64,000 nt of DNA from Cunninghamia lanceolata (Eukaryota > Streptophyta > Pinopsida > Cupressales > Cupressaceae), in contig BSBN01000843.1 of assembly GCA_027924645.1 (NCBI GenBank), forward strand, positions 372,001 to 436,000, written 5' to 3'. The position numbers and the translations under genes are program-made. Shown piece after piece: positions 24,289-36,412 of the stretch. How positions within the stretch are numbered: the first letter of the stretch is position 1; each line of letters opens with the position of its first letter. The notes under the pieces were generated by a model. It was not told where the DNA came from. It worked only from the letters and a program-made list of their open reading frames with translations, and searched no databases.

Positions 24289-24923
24289 TGTAACATCCCT
24301 CACTTTTTAGTTTATTTGTGTTATCTCAGTTGAGATTATATGGTGAATGATCATGGTTTATTGCTTTGATATTTGTGTGCAAATTGTTGATTTAATGTAT
24401 TGTGGATAATATCAAAGATGCTAATGATTAATTAACATAGTTAATTACTTATGCAATGATTATATTATTATTTCAATCATTATTATTGGCTAACAATGCT
24501 ACTAAGGTTTTGTGGCAAGTTTATTATTTTGTTCCAAGTACAATTACTCAGGGAAGATGAACTAGGTGCTAGCATTGAAGGATATCAAAATAATCCATTT
24601 GTGTGAGTAATAAATGGTAAAACTAGATTAAAATAATTAATTAATAGGAAATAAATAATGATTTATGTTTAAGTATTTATTTGATGTTTGAAAATTATAG
24701 AATTAATAATAATAAATAATTATGGTGATCAATTATTTATTAATTCATATATTTTTATTTATTAATTATTTAGCTAGAAGATAATTATATTTATTTCATG
24801 TTTGAAAAAAAAAGAAAATAATAAAGATTCTTATCTTTAGTTGTAAATAGGAAAAGATTATTCAATTGTTGTCTTTAAAGATTATATGCTTATTTTAGAG
24901 ATTTCATGAGATAGGGTTGAGAA
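24289..24923 (+). repeat. Start of the 3' LTR of chromovirus A
   Basis: TGTAACATCC follows the PPT AAGGGGAAGAAGA (24277-24288), a common chromovirus LTR opening. The sequence is AT-rich and non-coding and is cut at 24924 by Copia A. Confidence 0.65.
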
Positions 24924-25851
24924 TGTTAGAAATGAAGACACAACTACTCAACAGAAATCTTATTCAAATAAGTTTAATGATCTTTAACCAGTGTATTAAA
25001 GAATGGAGATTGCATCAAAACAAAAAACCCACTATAGAGAAAATATCAAGCATGAAGAATTAAACACAATGACACACTGTTTACGTGGAGAAAACCCTTT
25101 TGGGTAAAAAACTCCACCAGGAAAGAGACACAAGTCTATATTAATCTGCAAAAGATTGTACAATGCATCAACTACACAACTCTCTCCACCAGTCTTCAAT
25201 CCGACAACATTCCTGCAACAACTGAGTACCTATAAATATGTATATTACAACAAATACATGGAAAATTACTTATAGAAGTTCTCTCACACCAATCTAGGCA
25301 TCCACTTTCTCTCTTATGAGAATCTCCAACATGCAAGCATTAAATGCCTCCTTACAAGCTCCTGCCACTTGTCCAAAATCATCCGTGCAAAGTTGGGCGT
25401 CCAAGACTAAATCTGGTCTCTTACAACATCTTATGATGTGTCATAACCGTCATAGATTCCTCTAGAGAGTATCTTCCAAAGATGGACACCTTGGGATAAA
25501 CATAGCAACTTACAACTAATAAATATATGTCATATGTGTCATATTGTCATAGAATCTTATGACAACTTGCAGTTGTCATAGATTCTTTACATGCACCCAC
25601 CAAACACTATGATGTGTGTCATACATGCTAAAAATAGCAGATTCTCCCAAGGTGGCACCTACCCTCATTTAATAATTTTTTTTACAATTGCCAACCATAA
25701 ATGTCACTCCATAATTACCTTTGGTGAATCTGGAATTACCACTGTAGGTGAAACTACCTCATTCCTTTATCGGTAATTACAAATTACAAATAATAAAATG
25801 GAATAAATACAATATTAGGATTTACAAAGTTAATGGCACCTTATCCTAACA
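24924..25851 (-). repeat. 3' LTR of Copia A
   Basis: Direct repeat of 30003-30931. Near its right end several GTCATAGATTC/GTCATAGAATC motifs recur (about 25447, 25546, 25576), one within the palindromic TCATAGAATCTTATGA. Confidence 0.9.
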
Positions 25852-25865
25852 TTCTCCCACTTGAC
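25852..25865 (-). promoter_or_regulatory. Polypurine tract of Copia A
   Basis: The minus strand reads GTCAAGTGGGAGAA directly before the 3' LTR, the expected plus-strand primer position. Confidence 0.75.
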
Positions 25866-25910
25866 ATTATACATTGTAAATCAACCCATAGGAAATCAAA
25901 TGAAAAGTAA

Positions 25911-27878
25911 TCAAGCACTAGAAACAAGGCTCATGGCCTCTCTGCACCACACAAATTTCTCTGTGCTCACAGGTTTGGTCAATGAATCTACAACATTCTC
26001 CTGACTGTCTATCTTCTTCAACTCAATCTATCCAATTGCAACCAATTCTCAAATGAAGTGATATTGAACATGAACATGCTTAGTCTGAGCATGATACATG
26101 GGATTCTTGGCCAAACAGATAACATTCTGGCTATCACAAGTAATCTGAATGACCCTGCAATCAAAACCAATACTTGTACACAGTCTCCTCAACCAAACTA
26201 CCTCCTTAAAGACATGACTAGCAGCCATATACTCTACTTCGTTGGTGGACAAAGCAACCATGGGCTGCCTCTTACTCATCCAACTCACCGCTCCTCCAAA
26301 CAAAGTAAACACATAGCCACTAGTGGACCTTCGACTATCCAACTCACCTGCCCAATCTGCATCAACAAATCCCCATATGTCCAAAGTTTTATCAACACTA
26401 TCAGTACCAAAATAAACCAAACAATAATTAGGTGTACCTAAAAGATATTTAAATGCCCTCTTCGCATAATTCCAGTGTTGTCTACCAGGGTTAGACATAA
26501 ATCTACTCAAAACTCCCACTGCTTGGGTAATATCTGGCCTAGTGCAAACCATTGCATACATCAAACTCCCTACAATAGTAGCATATGGCACATTAGACAT
26601 ATCCTCAAAATCATCTTCATTCTTTGGTCACATATCTAACAAAAGCTTAGTACCATTGGGTAAAGGAACTCTAACTGGGTTACAGTCCTGCATACTAAAT
26701 CTCTACAAAATGATATTCACATACTTACTCTGAGACAACCAAAGCTTTATGTTACCTCTATCCCTTCTGATCTCCATGCCCAAAATACACCTAGCAGCTC
26801 CAAGATCCTTCATATTGAATGCACCTCAAAGTTGGGCTTTCAGCTCACTGATCATACCCTTAGTATTGCTGAAAAATAATATATCATCAACATACAATGC
26901 AATGATTAGTATAGAATCATCAATACAATGAATGTAAACACAATGATCCTCCTCGCTTATAATAAAACCCAATTTCAATACAAATGAGTCAAACTTTTGA
27001 TACCACATTCTAGGGGACTATTTCAAACCATGGAGAGACCTCTTTAACCTGGAAACCCAATGTTCTTTCCCTTTTACCTCAAAACATGTAGGTTGTTGCA
27101 CATAAATTTCTTCCTCAAGGTCTCCATGCAAGAACATAGTTTTAATTTCCATTTGCTCTATTTCCCAATCAAAAGCTATAGCAATGGATAAAAGAAATCT
27201 AATAGAAGTTAACTTAGCAATAGGAGAGAAAATTTCACCAAAATTAACTCCCTCTCTCTAGGAGTAGCCCTTGGCTACGAGTCTATCCTTGTACTTCTCC
27301 AATGAACCATCTGCTCCAAACTTCTTCTTGAAGACCCACTTGCAACCTATGGCCTTTCTTCCTTTGGGTAAATGAACAAGATCATAGGTGTTACAAGAAT
27401 CTAAAGCCATCATCTCCTCCTGCATGGCTAACTGCCAAGACTCACTATCATCTACCTGAATAGATTCCCTGTAGGATCTAGATTCATTGTCAATACTCAA
27501 TAAAGTAAATACACAATAGAAATATGGTGGGCTATACCTATCAACTGGGTTTTGTTGTCTTGTAGATCTCCTCAAGGGTGGAGTAAGAGTCTCAACTTGT
27601 TCTTCTGCATGATCATCTGAACCAACTTCTTCTGTTACAACAAATTCTTCCTCATCAGAACTGCTAGAATTTTCTTCTTCTTCCTCACCCTCCAATCCAT
27701 CATTGTGTTCTTCTTGAGGTGCATCTTCTTGCTCTAAGTCAAAGTGCACTCTCTTCACCACTTCTTTCTCTTTTGGTTTCTTGGGCTCAAAAATAGCTCT
27801 AAGTTCCCTAAAAATTACATCTCTAGAGAAAATAATTTTTCTGGTTAGAGGATCCCAAAGCTTATAGCCTTTTAACAT
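25911..27878 (-). pseudogene. Reverse transcriptase and RNase H of Copia A
   Basis: After an acidic linker (about 27620-27760), RT opens with WQLAMQEEMMALDSCNTYDL and GRKAIGCKWVFKKKF (27300-27450). The active site ALYVDDILFF (about 26880-26910) is intact. RNase H follows with GFVDADWAGELDSRRSTSGY (first Asp), STNEVEYMA (Glu) and TCDSQN (Asp), all kept. The C-terminus continues past a stop near 26047 to VDSLTKP and a TGA at 25911-25913. Three Copia blocks share one frame (27878, 27008 and 26600 starts), with stops and local damage between them. Confidence 0.9.
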
Positions 27879-29158
27879 TCACACCATATCTAATGAAGAA
27901 ACATTTCTGTGCTTTTGGATCCAACTTAGATCACTTTTCCTTAGGCACATGAACAAAAGCCTCATAGCCAAAAACCCTTAAATATGAAACAAAAGGTTTC
28001 TTAACTGTCCACACTTCATAAAGTGTCAAATCAAGAGCCTTACAAGGAGTTTTGTTAATCAAGTAACAAGTAGTACACACAGCCTCTACCCAAAAGCATT
28101 TCTCCAAATGTGAATCACTCAACATACTTCTGGCTCTTTCCATGATTGTTCGGTTCATCCTTTTTGCAACACCATTCTATTGTGATGTATATGGAGTTGC
28201 CTTTTGTCTAATTATACTTGCATGCTTACAAAAATCATCAAATTCTTTTAAGCAATATTCCCCTCCATTGTCATATCTTAATATTTTTATCTTTAATCCC
28301 AATTGGTTTTCAACTAAGACTTTAAAATCCTTAAACTTAGTGAAAACTTTAGATTTGTGTTTCATAAAATAAATCCATGTAAATCTGGATACATCATCAA
28401 TGAAGGTGACAAAATAATTATATTTTCTAATAGAGTCATTATCCATAGGTTCAAACACATCTGAATGAATAATCTCTAACTTCTCTTTTGCTCTATTACT
28501 TCCTAAAGGAAATGATGTTCTATTTTGTTTTCCAAACACACAATACTCACAGAAAACAAAGTGCTCATCAGAATAAATAAAAATCATCCAACAAATCTTT
28601 ATTCTTAATATTTTTCAAAAACATATTACTTGTGTAGCCCAATCTATGGTGCCACAACATACAAGTTCTTTCAGAAGCCTCAAAAACATAAGAGGAATTA
28701 CAAACTATAGTGGCATCTAGCAAACAAGGTTCCCATTCTCTTCCCCTTCGCTACCACTACGTTTCCTCTCACCAATCTACAACCATGCTTATCAAATGTT
28801 ACATGCATTCCCAAATCATTCAACTTCAAAACTAAAATCAGATCTCTAGCTAATTGAGGAACATGCAAAACACCAAGAAGGGTTTTAATCCTCCCATCAC
28901 TGAAACACAACAATACCTTGCCTTTCCTAACTATCAGATATGTAGATTTGTCCCCAAGGTACACTTTAGCTCCATCGTACTCTTCGTACATGGAAACCAT
29001 TCCTTATGTGGGGTCATATGAAACGAGCTTCTTGAGTCAACCAACCAGTGATTATTAGAAACAACATTACATGCAGAAAGTAAAACATCTTCACCTACAT
29101 TCGAGTACTTATCAGAAGCATTCTCCCATTGTTTCTTTGTGTTTCTGCACTCCTTCAC
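27879..29158 (-). pseudogene. Protease, pre-integrase and integrase of Copia A
   Basis: The protease motif reads WLVDSRSSFHMT (about 29030-29050): the Gly of Asp-Ser-Gly is Arg. A pre-integrase stretch follows (VLHVPQLARDLI). Integrase has Asp in IHSDVFEP (about 28468) and Asp in RYDNGGEY (about 28275), but the catalytic Glu reads Lys (GVAKRMNRT, about 28150-28180), a G-to-A change, next to a TAG where Gln is expected. The tail carries the typical LRVFGYEAFVHVP block (27960). Several indels separate the pieces. Confidence 0.9.
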
Positions 29159-29893
29159 ATGTCCCTTTTTACCGCAGTTCCAACACTTAACTCTATTCTT
29201 CTTCCCAGGAGTCTTAGAATGGCCCTTAGACTTGTCTTTGAACCCCTTCTAATCTCCTCTTGGTCCTCTCCTAAGACCTTCCCCTGACATTGAGAGAATC
29301 CCCTCAACTATCTGAACTCTTCTTCCTCAATTCCTGTGCTAACAAAATTGCAACAAGAGCATCCATCTTTGGATCTGCAAGGTTAGCAATGATAGCAAAG
29401 ATAACATTCTCTCAAGACTCAGGTAAAGAACAAAGAAGTAAGATACATTTATCTTCCTTATTAACTTCAACATCTACAGATGCAAGTTGACTCAACAACA
29501 AATTAAAATAATTTAAATGCTTAGAAACTGATTCACCCTCTTTCATTTTCATAGAAAAAAGTTTAGGCTTCAAGTAAAGTTTTTTTACCATACTCTTGGC
29601 TTGGTAGATATGACCCAAATGTTTCCACAACTTATGTGTAGTCTCTTCCCTCGCGACATTCAACAGGATAGAATCTGTAAGACACAAACGGATAGTTCCC
29701 TGTGCCTTCTTATCTAGTCTATCCCACTCATCTTGAGAGGTCCATCATTAGGTTTCTTCTCTCTTAGAGAAACCAACCACTAGTTTCTTTCTTCTAGAAA
29801 ATCCTCCATTTTTAGCTTCCACAACTTATACCCCGTTCCATTGAACTTCTCAATGTCTAGTCGAGAGGTTGATGCAATGGTGGATGCAACCAT
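29159..29893 (-). pseudogene. Gag of Copia A
   Basis: The ATG at 29893 starts MVASTIASTSRLDIEKF and reaches a YKLWKLKMEDFL motif typical of Copia gags. A TAG near 29785 follows. The 29412-29687 part contains THKLWKHLGHIYQAKS and LKPKLFSMKMKEGES, the conserved capsid blocks. A zinc knuckle CWNCGKKGHVKEC lies at about 29150-29190, in the frame that continues into protease. The leader and primer-binding site sit just upstream. Confidence 0.85.
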
Positions 29894-29982
29894 AATATCA
29901 ACTCAAGATCTGCAAAACAAATACAACCAAATCTTCCACTATAGCTACACAGTCTTCACGCTACCACCCAAGAGTTAAAGCT

Positions 29983-30000
29983 GGCCAGGCTTTGATACCA
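29983..30000 (-). promoter_or_regulatory. Primer-binding site of Copia A
   Basis: The minus strand reads TGGTATCAAAGCCTGG two bases after the LTR. It is close to the initiator-Met site TGGTATCAGAGC, with one change. Confidence 0.85.
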
Positions 30001-30002
30001 AA

Positions 30003-30931
30003 TGTTAGAAATGAAGACACAACTACTCAATGGAAATCTTATTCAAATAAGTTTAATGATCTTTAAGCAGTGTATTAAAGAATGGAGATTGCATCAAAAT
30101 AGAAAACCCACTACATAGAAAATATCAAGCATGAAGAACTGAACACAATGATGCAGTATTTACATGGAGAAAACCCTTTTAGATAAAAAAAACTCTACTA
30201 GGAAAGAGGCACAATTTTGTATTAATCTACAAAAGATTGTACAATACATCAACTACACAGCTCTCTCCACCAGTGTTCAATCTGATAGCATTCCTGCAAC
30301 ACATGAGTACCTGTAAATCTATATATTACAACAAATACATGGCAAAATACTTATAGAAGTTCTCTCACACCAATCTAGGCATACACTTTCTCTCTCCTAA
30401 TAATCTCCAACATGCAAGCATTAAATGCCTCCTTACAAGCTCCTACGACTTGTCCAAAGTCAGCCATGCAAAGTTGGGTGGCCAAGACTAAATATGGTCT
30501 CTTACAACATCTTATGATGTGCCATAACCATCATAGATTCCTTTAGAGAATATCTTCCCAAGATGGGTGTCTTGGGATAAACATAGCAACTTACAACTAA
30601 TAAATATTCGTCATATGTGTCATAGTGTCATAGAATCTTATGACAACTTGTAGCTGTCATAGATTCTTTACATGCACCCACCAAACACTATGACACGTGC
30701 CATACATGCTAAAAATAGCATATTCTCCCAAGGTGGTGCCTACCCCCATTTACTCATGATTTTTACAATTGCCAACCGTAAATGGCAATCCATAATACCT
30801 CTGGTGAATCCAAAATTACCACTGTCAATAAAACTACCTCATTCCCTTATGGGTAATTACAAATTACAAATAATAAAATCAAATAAATACAATATTGGGA
30901 TTTACAAGGTTAATGGCACCTTATCCCAACA
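30003..30931 (-). repeat. 5' LTR of Copia A
   Basis: Direct repeat partner of 24924-25851 with the same TG...CA ends. On the minus strand it precedes the primer-binding site and contains the promoter. Confidence 0.9.
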
Positions 30932-30936
30932 GAGAA

Positions 30937-33900
30937 AAGGAAATAAAGAAAAATAAGAAAACTTTGATGTGAAATGTGTTTTTTGTTTTCTTTATTCTTT
31001 TTATTTTTTAGGTATTCATTCTTTCCATATGCAATAGGCAATTATTGATTTTTGAAAAAAGAAAAAAAAATATAGACTTACAGGAAGAAGAATTAAGAGG
31101 GTGACTAATTTCACTTTGGGAATTGGAGTTTCAAGATCTTCACCAAACTTAAAAATTATACAAGAGAATTACAGGTAATATTCTAATCATGAAAAGATGT
31201 AGATAATATTTGGTTTCCCTAATAATTAATAAAATTAAGATTTCTTTAAGAAAGAATTAAATGGATCACATTGTGTATGAATCAGAAACTATTTGTCTTG
31301 AAAAGAAAACAAGAACCTATGTTAGTTTACTCATATTTTGAAAATAGTGAATTGGGTATCTTTGAGTTTTGGTTATAAGTTTCCACCTATGGGATAAACA
31401 TTCCCTATGATTTTAATAATTTCATCTTATACAGTTCTTGTTTTGTGAATTAGACAAGTTGAATAATTGAAGAAAACTAGTTAGTTGCATCTTCAATAAA
31501 AAATATTTTTGAAACTGGGTTTTGCTAAAAAAAATTAGGAACAATGTGCCACTAAGTTTATTAAATCATATAAAAGAATTAGTGATACCTAGATTGTAGA
31601 TTTCAAGATATAAGAGAATTTGTGACTATGTGTACGTGTTGTTGTAAAACTATCTTGAAAAAAATAGTCAGTTGCATCTTCAATAAAAAAAATTAGAAAC
31701 TGGGTTTTCCTAAGAATTATAGGAAGAGTGCGCAACTGAGTATGTTAAATCATATAATTTTTTTAAAAAACTTATATTCTAGATTTTTAGCTATAACAAT
31801 ATTTGTGACTGTACGTCTAAGTTGTTATGAGTTGAGAGGACTTGGGTGTTTCTTGGGTGATTCCAATTGACATCACCACCTCTATTTTCTTGTCCATCAC
31901 ACTTAAATATTGTCTTCTTATAAGAAAGACTAAAAGAGATTAGCAGATGCTTTTCTCACATTAGACACATCACATATGTTCTAGTGCTCTAAAAGGGAAA
32001 AGGGCCTCACAAGTTGTGCAGGTGCACTAGATTATGAGTCCCATTTCATCATTAGAGCTAGGAGAACTCTAAGACTTGTGACCTGAATTGATGTATTGAA
32101 TCACTAGACAGTGATCCACTAGATGGTACAAGATGGTAGAGTGCTCTATGTCTAATAAATAGTCCAATTGCTTACTAGTGTGGTATTTGGTACGGATGCA
32201 CTATACCAATGGGAGATGCATATCTTTAGTGTGATATGGTAATTTGAAGCAAATCTCTATGATTTAGTAAATATCTTTAAACATGTAATTTTGTGTCTTG
32301 GTTTTCATTTTTATTTGTTCTCTTTATTGTATTTTTATTATTAAGTGTATTTGATGTTAAAAGTATAAAAATGTGAAGTGTTGTATCATTTGTTTGTTTT
32401 GATTGATTCATTTCTACATGTATATCTTGTGAACATGTATTGTGAATTTATCTCTTGTTTGAGTGTTTGGATTTTTAGACTCATGTATGTGTGTGGGTTA
32501 ACAATTTGAATAAAAAAAACAAAATAATCACTAGTAATGTAAAGATTCACACTCTTGGATTATTTACAGTACTTTCTTGCTTTGACTAATGGATGGGGAG
32601 GAAAGGGACATCCTCATGGTGGATCCAATGCCTTCCCCGATCAATGTCATGATTCGATGATTTCCAATTAAAGATTGGAAATATTCATCTCATTTATCCC
32701 TTACTCTAGAAATATTAGAAGTTAGCTTGTTTCATTACATCAGTGAAGAAGACAAAATAGTGAATAAGACAATCTGACGTGGCACTAGAAGACAAAACCA
32801 TATGAAAAAAATAAGATTAAAGGCAAATCGTTCTAAAAGACCCCCTAATCCTTGAAGCGCAGATTATCATAAGGTGATTTATTAAAGGATAAATCTATGT
32901 TTATGAATGGGCAGGGGATCTCTTAAACCATGCGACTATTGGAAAAGCATCCCATTCAGGGCTTTAAAAGGTAGCCATGGTGAAGACCAAGGGCATCAAA
33001 AAAAGAATATCCTCTATGAATTACCATCAACATCTAAAACAGGGTCGACCATTGAACAAGCAAGAACTGCATATATCAATTACCAATTATCATTCTATAT
33101 CAGCCTTCCATCATTATTGTATCGGATCATATATCATTTGGATCAACTCATTATAACATAAGTTCCTCAAGATCATATAACAACAGATAGGATCGAAGAG
33201 CAATCTCATTCCATCTCTGCAAAAGTAATTACAAGAAATAAAATAACTCAGACCACATGCAGAGGACTACCAGATCAGATCTCCACCAGTCATCATTTAA
33301 TTATATCACTCTCATCTAGCAAGGAACTCAACATAGCAAATAGAAGATATATCAATCAAAACACATTAAAAGGCAGTCAGATGTCAGTAATAGAAACCAG
33401 ATTGTGAGCAGTCAACTATAGTCGATCAACAATGGTATAAAGGTACAAATGTCTTTGATTACTAATTATCCAAATCTGACTATGCTATCATAATGAAATT
33501 TAGTGCATAACTTATATTCAATTTGTAAGGCAATATCATGATATGCTAGGATAGTATGGATGTAGAACAATATCAACTTGTACATGTTAAAGATTAATGA
33601 GCATGAATAATATTAATTGAATATTATTTGATAGGAACATATAATCATACTAGAATGAACTATTATAAAATACCTTATGACATAAATGATTATGATAGCT
33701 TAAGTTTGAATATTGAAATAAGAATCCAAGCAAATGGCTATTAATGAAATAGCAATAAATAGTTACTAAGACATAAGGTTGATAGGTAGGATGGAAATTG
33801 GCCAACCATGGGTAATTGAAATGTCCCTTGTCTCACGACAAGTGGATTAGGCCTTGGTGTAGAATCCAAGGAGGGCCTTAGGGTAAAACCTAAGGATTAT

Positions 33901-34071
33901 AATAGGCCTTGGTGTAAAAGCCAAGGAGGGCCTTAGGGTAAAACCTAAGGATTATAATAGGCCTTTGGGTAAAAGCCAAGGAGGGCCTTGGGGTAAAACC
34001 CAAGGAGTTTATTAAGGCCTTTTGACTAAGTTGGTGAGTTATTCATCCTTTAGTCGAAGGAGTTGAATATT
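30937..34071 (+). repeat. Non-coding sequence, probably the continuing chromovirus A LTR
   Basis: No coding frame is seen over 3.1 kb. A degenerate tandem duplication of about 187 bases lies at 31475-31840; both copies contain GTTGCATCTTCAATAAAA and GAAACTGGGTTTT. A hairpin array is at 33850-34014. Assignment to the chromovirus LTR is by position between two dated insertions and is not proven. Confidence 0.4.
33850..34014 (+). repeat. 55-bp tandem repeat made of paired hairpins, three units
   Basis: Units start at 33850, 33905 and 33960, exactly 55 bases apart. Each unit contains two inverted repeats with six to eight-base loops: CCTTGG/CCAAGG at 33852-33871 and 33907-33926, CCTTAGG/CCTAAGG at 33876-33895 and 33931-33950, CCTTTGG/CCAAGG (imperfect) at 33962-33981, and CCTTGGG/CCCAAGG at 33986-34005. 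In the last hairpin the change in the left arm is matched by a change in the right arm. Confidence 0.9.
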
Positions 34072-34076
34072 GGACC

Positions 34077-35165
34077 TGTTGGCAAGAGACACTATATGGA
34101 TTCGTGATTGTTGTCATTGATGGCAACAAAGTTCATCCCACACATCCGCAGGACATGGTGTGCCTCTACCGGAAGTCAGAATGAAGATTGTTGAGGTCCG
34201 GTAAACAAGAACAGAGCTTGTGGCAAGGTCCGACAAACAAGTCCGGATCTCTCAGAGGAAGTATCTTGGTGAAGTGCAGATTTGGGAAAGTCAAGAGGAC
34301 TACCTTGAGTAATAGATTCCAAGGATTTAGCTTCCGGTGATGGACAAGGAAAAAGATATGAATAGTTGAGTACCGGATTCCTGAGTGACAGTGTGAACAG
34401 AGGAAGAACTGACTGACAGAACATTAGATTACTTTATGAATGTGTTACTGATGGTGGTAAAGGTTATGAAGGCATGAATCATGTTTGGCTGACATGATTA
34501 ATGATTTCTACAAGCATATACTTGATCCACATTACTTGATGTGTAAGGATTCAGCTGACAGAACAGAGTTTGTGAGAAGATTGACTGTTCTGGGTGCCGA
34601 CTAGAAAGATAATGAAATCACTTGTGCGGATATATATATAGGATGGATTTAGTTGTGAGAAGTGTTGTGGTGACATGTGAAATGCGAATAAAAGTAGAGC
34701 AGACCAGAAACAGTTAGGAAGGTCCGGTATGTGAAAGGAAAGCAGCATAAGAGAAGAGGAAAGATGAAGTGCAGCAGATCAGTGTACTGAGCCTAACCGA
34801 AACTAAACTCCAGCATATGTGGATGCTACCAATTAGTTCAAGTATTGTATAACACTCTTTTGTAGATAGTGTGTCTCTTGTAGGCAGTGTGCCTCCTTGT
34901 GAGCAGTGTGCTCAGGCAATGAGCCCTAATTGGCAAGTGCCATTTTGTAATTCCTTATTCTTCTAACAGAGAATAATCTTTGGGTTAATCACCCCATGGT
35001 TTTCTCCCTTAACAGGGTTTCCACGTCAAAAATATTGTGTCATGTGTATCTCCATTTCATGGTTATGTTTGCTTGTTTGAATTAATGCTGCATTAATTAA
35101 TAAGAAAGTTCAGAAAGAAGAAATAATTTGGATAACTGATTCACCCCCCCTCTCAGTTATCAACA
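34077..35165 (+). repeat. 5' LTR of the pol-less element
   Basis: A TATA-like run (GGATATATATATAGG) lies at 34628-34642. A ladder of short hairpins follows at 34864-34942. A seven-base inverted repeat AGAACAG/CTGTTCT at 34560-34591 is absent from the 3' LTR, which accounts for most of the length difference between the two LTRs. Confidence 0.93.
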
Positions 35166-35167
35166 AT

Positions 35168-35179
35168 TGGTATTAGAGC
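35168..35179 (+). promoter_or_regulatory. Primer-binding site of the pol-less element
   Basis: TGGTATTAGAGC lies two bases after the LTR. It differs from the initiator-Met site of Copia B by one C-to-T change, and both continue with AAGTTCC. Confidence 0.9.
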
Positions 35180-35230
35180 TAAGTTCCTCCTAACAGAGCC
35201 TAACAGCTTGAGGAAGATCTGGGAGTTCAA

Positions 35231-36412
35231 ATGGATGCATATGGTTTAAGGGAACAACTCAAGACTGCCCTTGATGATCTTGAACAGTCAAACTCTAAAG
35301 TCAATGAATTAAAGGAAAGACTCAAACAGGCTGATGATTTCATGAGAGAACTAAAAGATAAATTAAGTCTCTCTATGAAAAAGAGAAAGGAGCTGCTTCA
35401 ACAATTGGCAAGACAAGGTGAAGCTAATGATGCAAATGAAGAGCTGACTGATAAAATCAAGTTATGTGAAAAGTTATCAAAAGAAGTCATTATGGTAAGA
35501 CATGAAATGGAATCAGGAGTTATAAAGTTTACTCAAGAGATTGAAGAGAAAAGAAAAATTGAAGATAATCTAAGACAATCTCTCAAGGAGAAATCAGAAG
35601 ATTGCCACCAAATGGATAGAATTATCAGACATCTTGAATCTGATCTTGAAGTTGCTAAAGAAAATGAAGAAAAACTTGAGGATCAAATTGTCTCTCTTAA
35701 AAGGGATCTTCAATCAGCAAATGAATATAAAGAGAAATTCAAGATAAGTTCTGCTCAACTTGAAGTTCTTCTTGGAAGTCAGAAGAGGGCAGATGATAAA
35801 TGTGGTTTGGGATATGAGAAAGGAGAAAGCTCTGGATCAGGTCAGCAGAATTTTGGACCAAAAAATCTAAGGAACAGGCCTAGAAGAGCTCCGGTAAGAT
35901 AGCCCAATGCTCAAAGATATCCATCCTTCAATGGATACTGCCACAACTGCAATCACTTTGGTCACAAAGCTAATCAGTGCAAAAAGAGAATGAATTAGAC
36001 TAATTCATCCTTCTCCAAACAGTGTTTTAACTGCAAAAGGTATGGTCACAAGTCTCATGAATGCAGAAATATGCAAATAAACAAATCATTCAATGGTAGA
36101 TGCTTTGCATGCAATAGCGTAGGTCATATGGCTAATCAATGCAGATCAAGAGGATATCAATCCAATATGCAAAGAAATGTTGTTTGTCAAATTTGCAATA
36201 GATCCGATCATATTGCAAAAGTCTGTAGAAGCAAGAATCAGGACAAAAAAAGTCCGGTATATCATAATCAGAATCAAGATAAGGGTAAACAAAAGATGAA
36301 TGCAGATGAAGTTAAAAATGAGATGAGCAAGATTTGGGTGAAGAAAAGTACTGAGAGTGTAGAGGTTGGATCTACACCAGACTCTGGTGCTGATATTCCT
36401 TCCAGAAACTGA
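35231..36412 (+). pseudogene. Gag-like protein: coiled coil plus four CCHC knuckles
   Basis: The ATG at 35231 lies 50 bases after the primer site. Residues 1-190 form a strongly helical, Lys/Glu-rich coiled coil (LKERLKQADDFMRELKDKL and similar). Four knuckles follow at 35939-35980 (CHNCNHFGHKANQC), 36022-36064 (CFNCKRYGHKSHEC), 36101-36142 (CFACNSVGHMANQC) and 36185-36225 (CQICNRSDHIAKVC). Two TAG codons (near 35900 and 35998) are the only breaks in this 394-codon frame; both fit Gln. The usual Copia capsid domain is absent from the N-terminus. Downstream, an overlapping frame at about 36390-36420 (FQKLKSELW) resembles the last residues of a Copia pol, which suggests gag was fused to the pol end by deletion. 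Confidence 0.75.

Larger units (their letters stand above)
24924..30931 (-). mobile_element. Copia A: full-length Ty1/copia retrotransposon
   Basis: Two LTRs of 928 and 929 bp (24924-25851, 30003-30931) start TGTTAG and end CAACA or TAACA. The flanks carry a perfect five-base target duplication, GAGAA (24919-24923 and 30932-30936). On the minus strand the order is gag, protease, integrase, RT, RNase H, the Copia arrangement. Over the first 200 bases the LTRs differ at roughly one position in twelve by eye, so the insertion is old. It sits in non-coding DNA taken to be the chromovirus A 3' LTR. Confidence 0.95.

Noticed and set aside
33850..34014. CRISPR-like array
   Set aside because: The units are directly adjacent palindromic repeats without unique spacers, in a plant genome.
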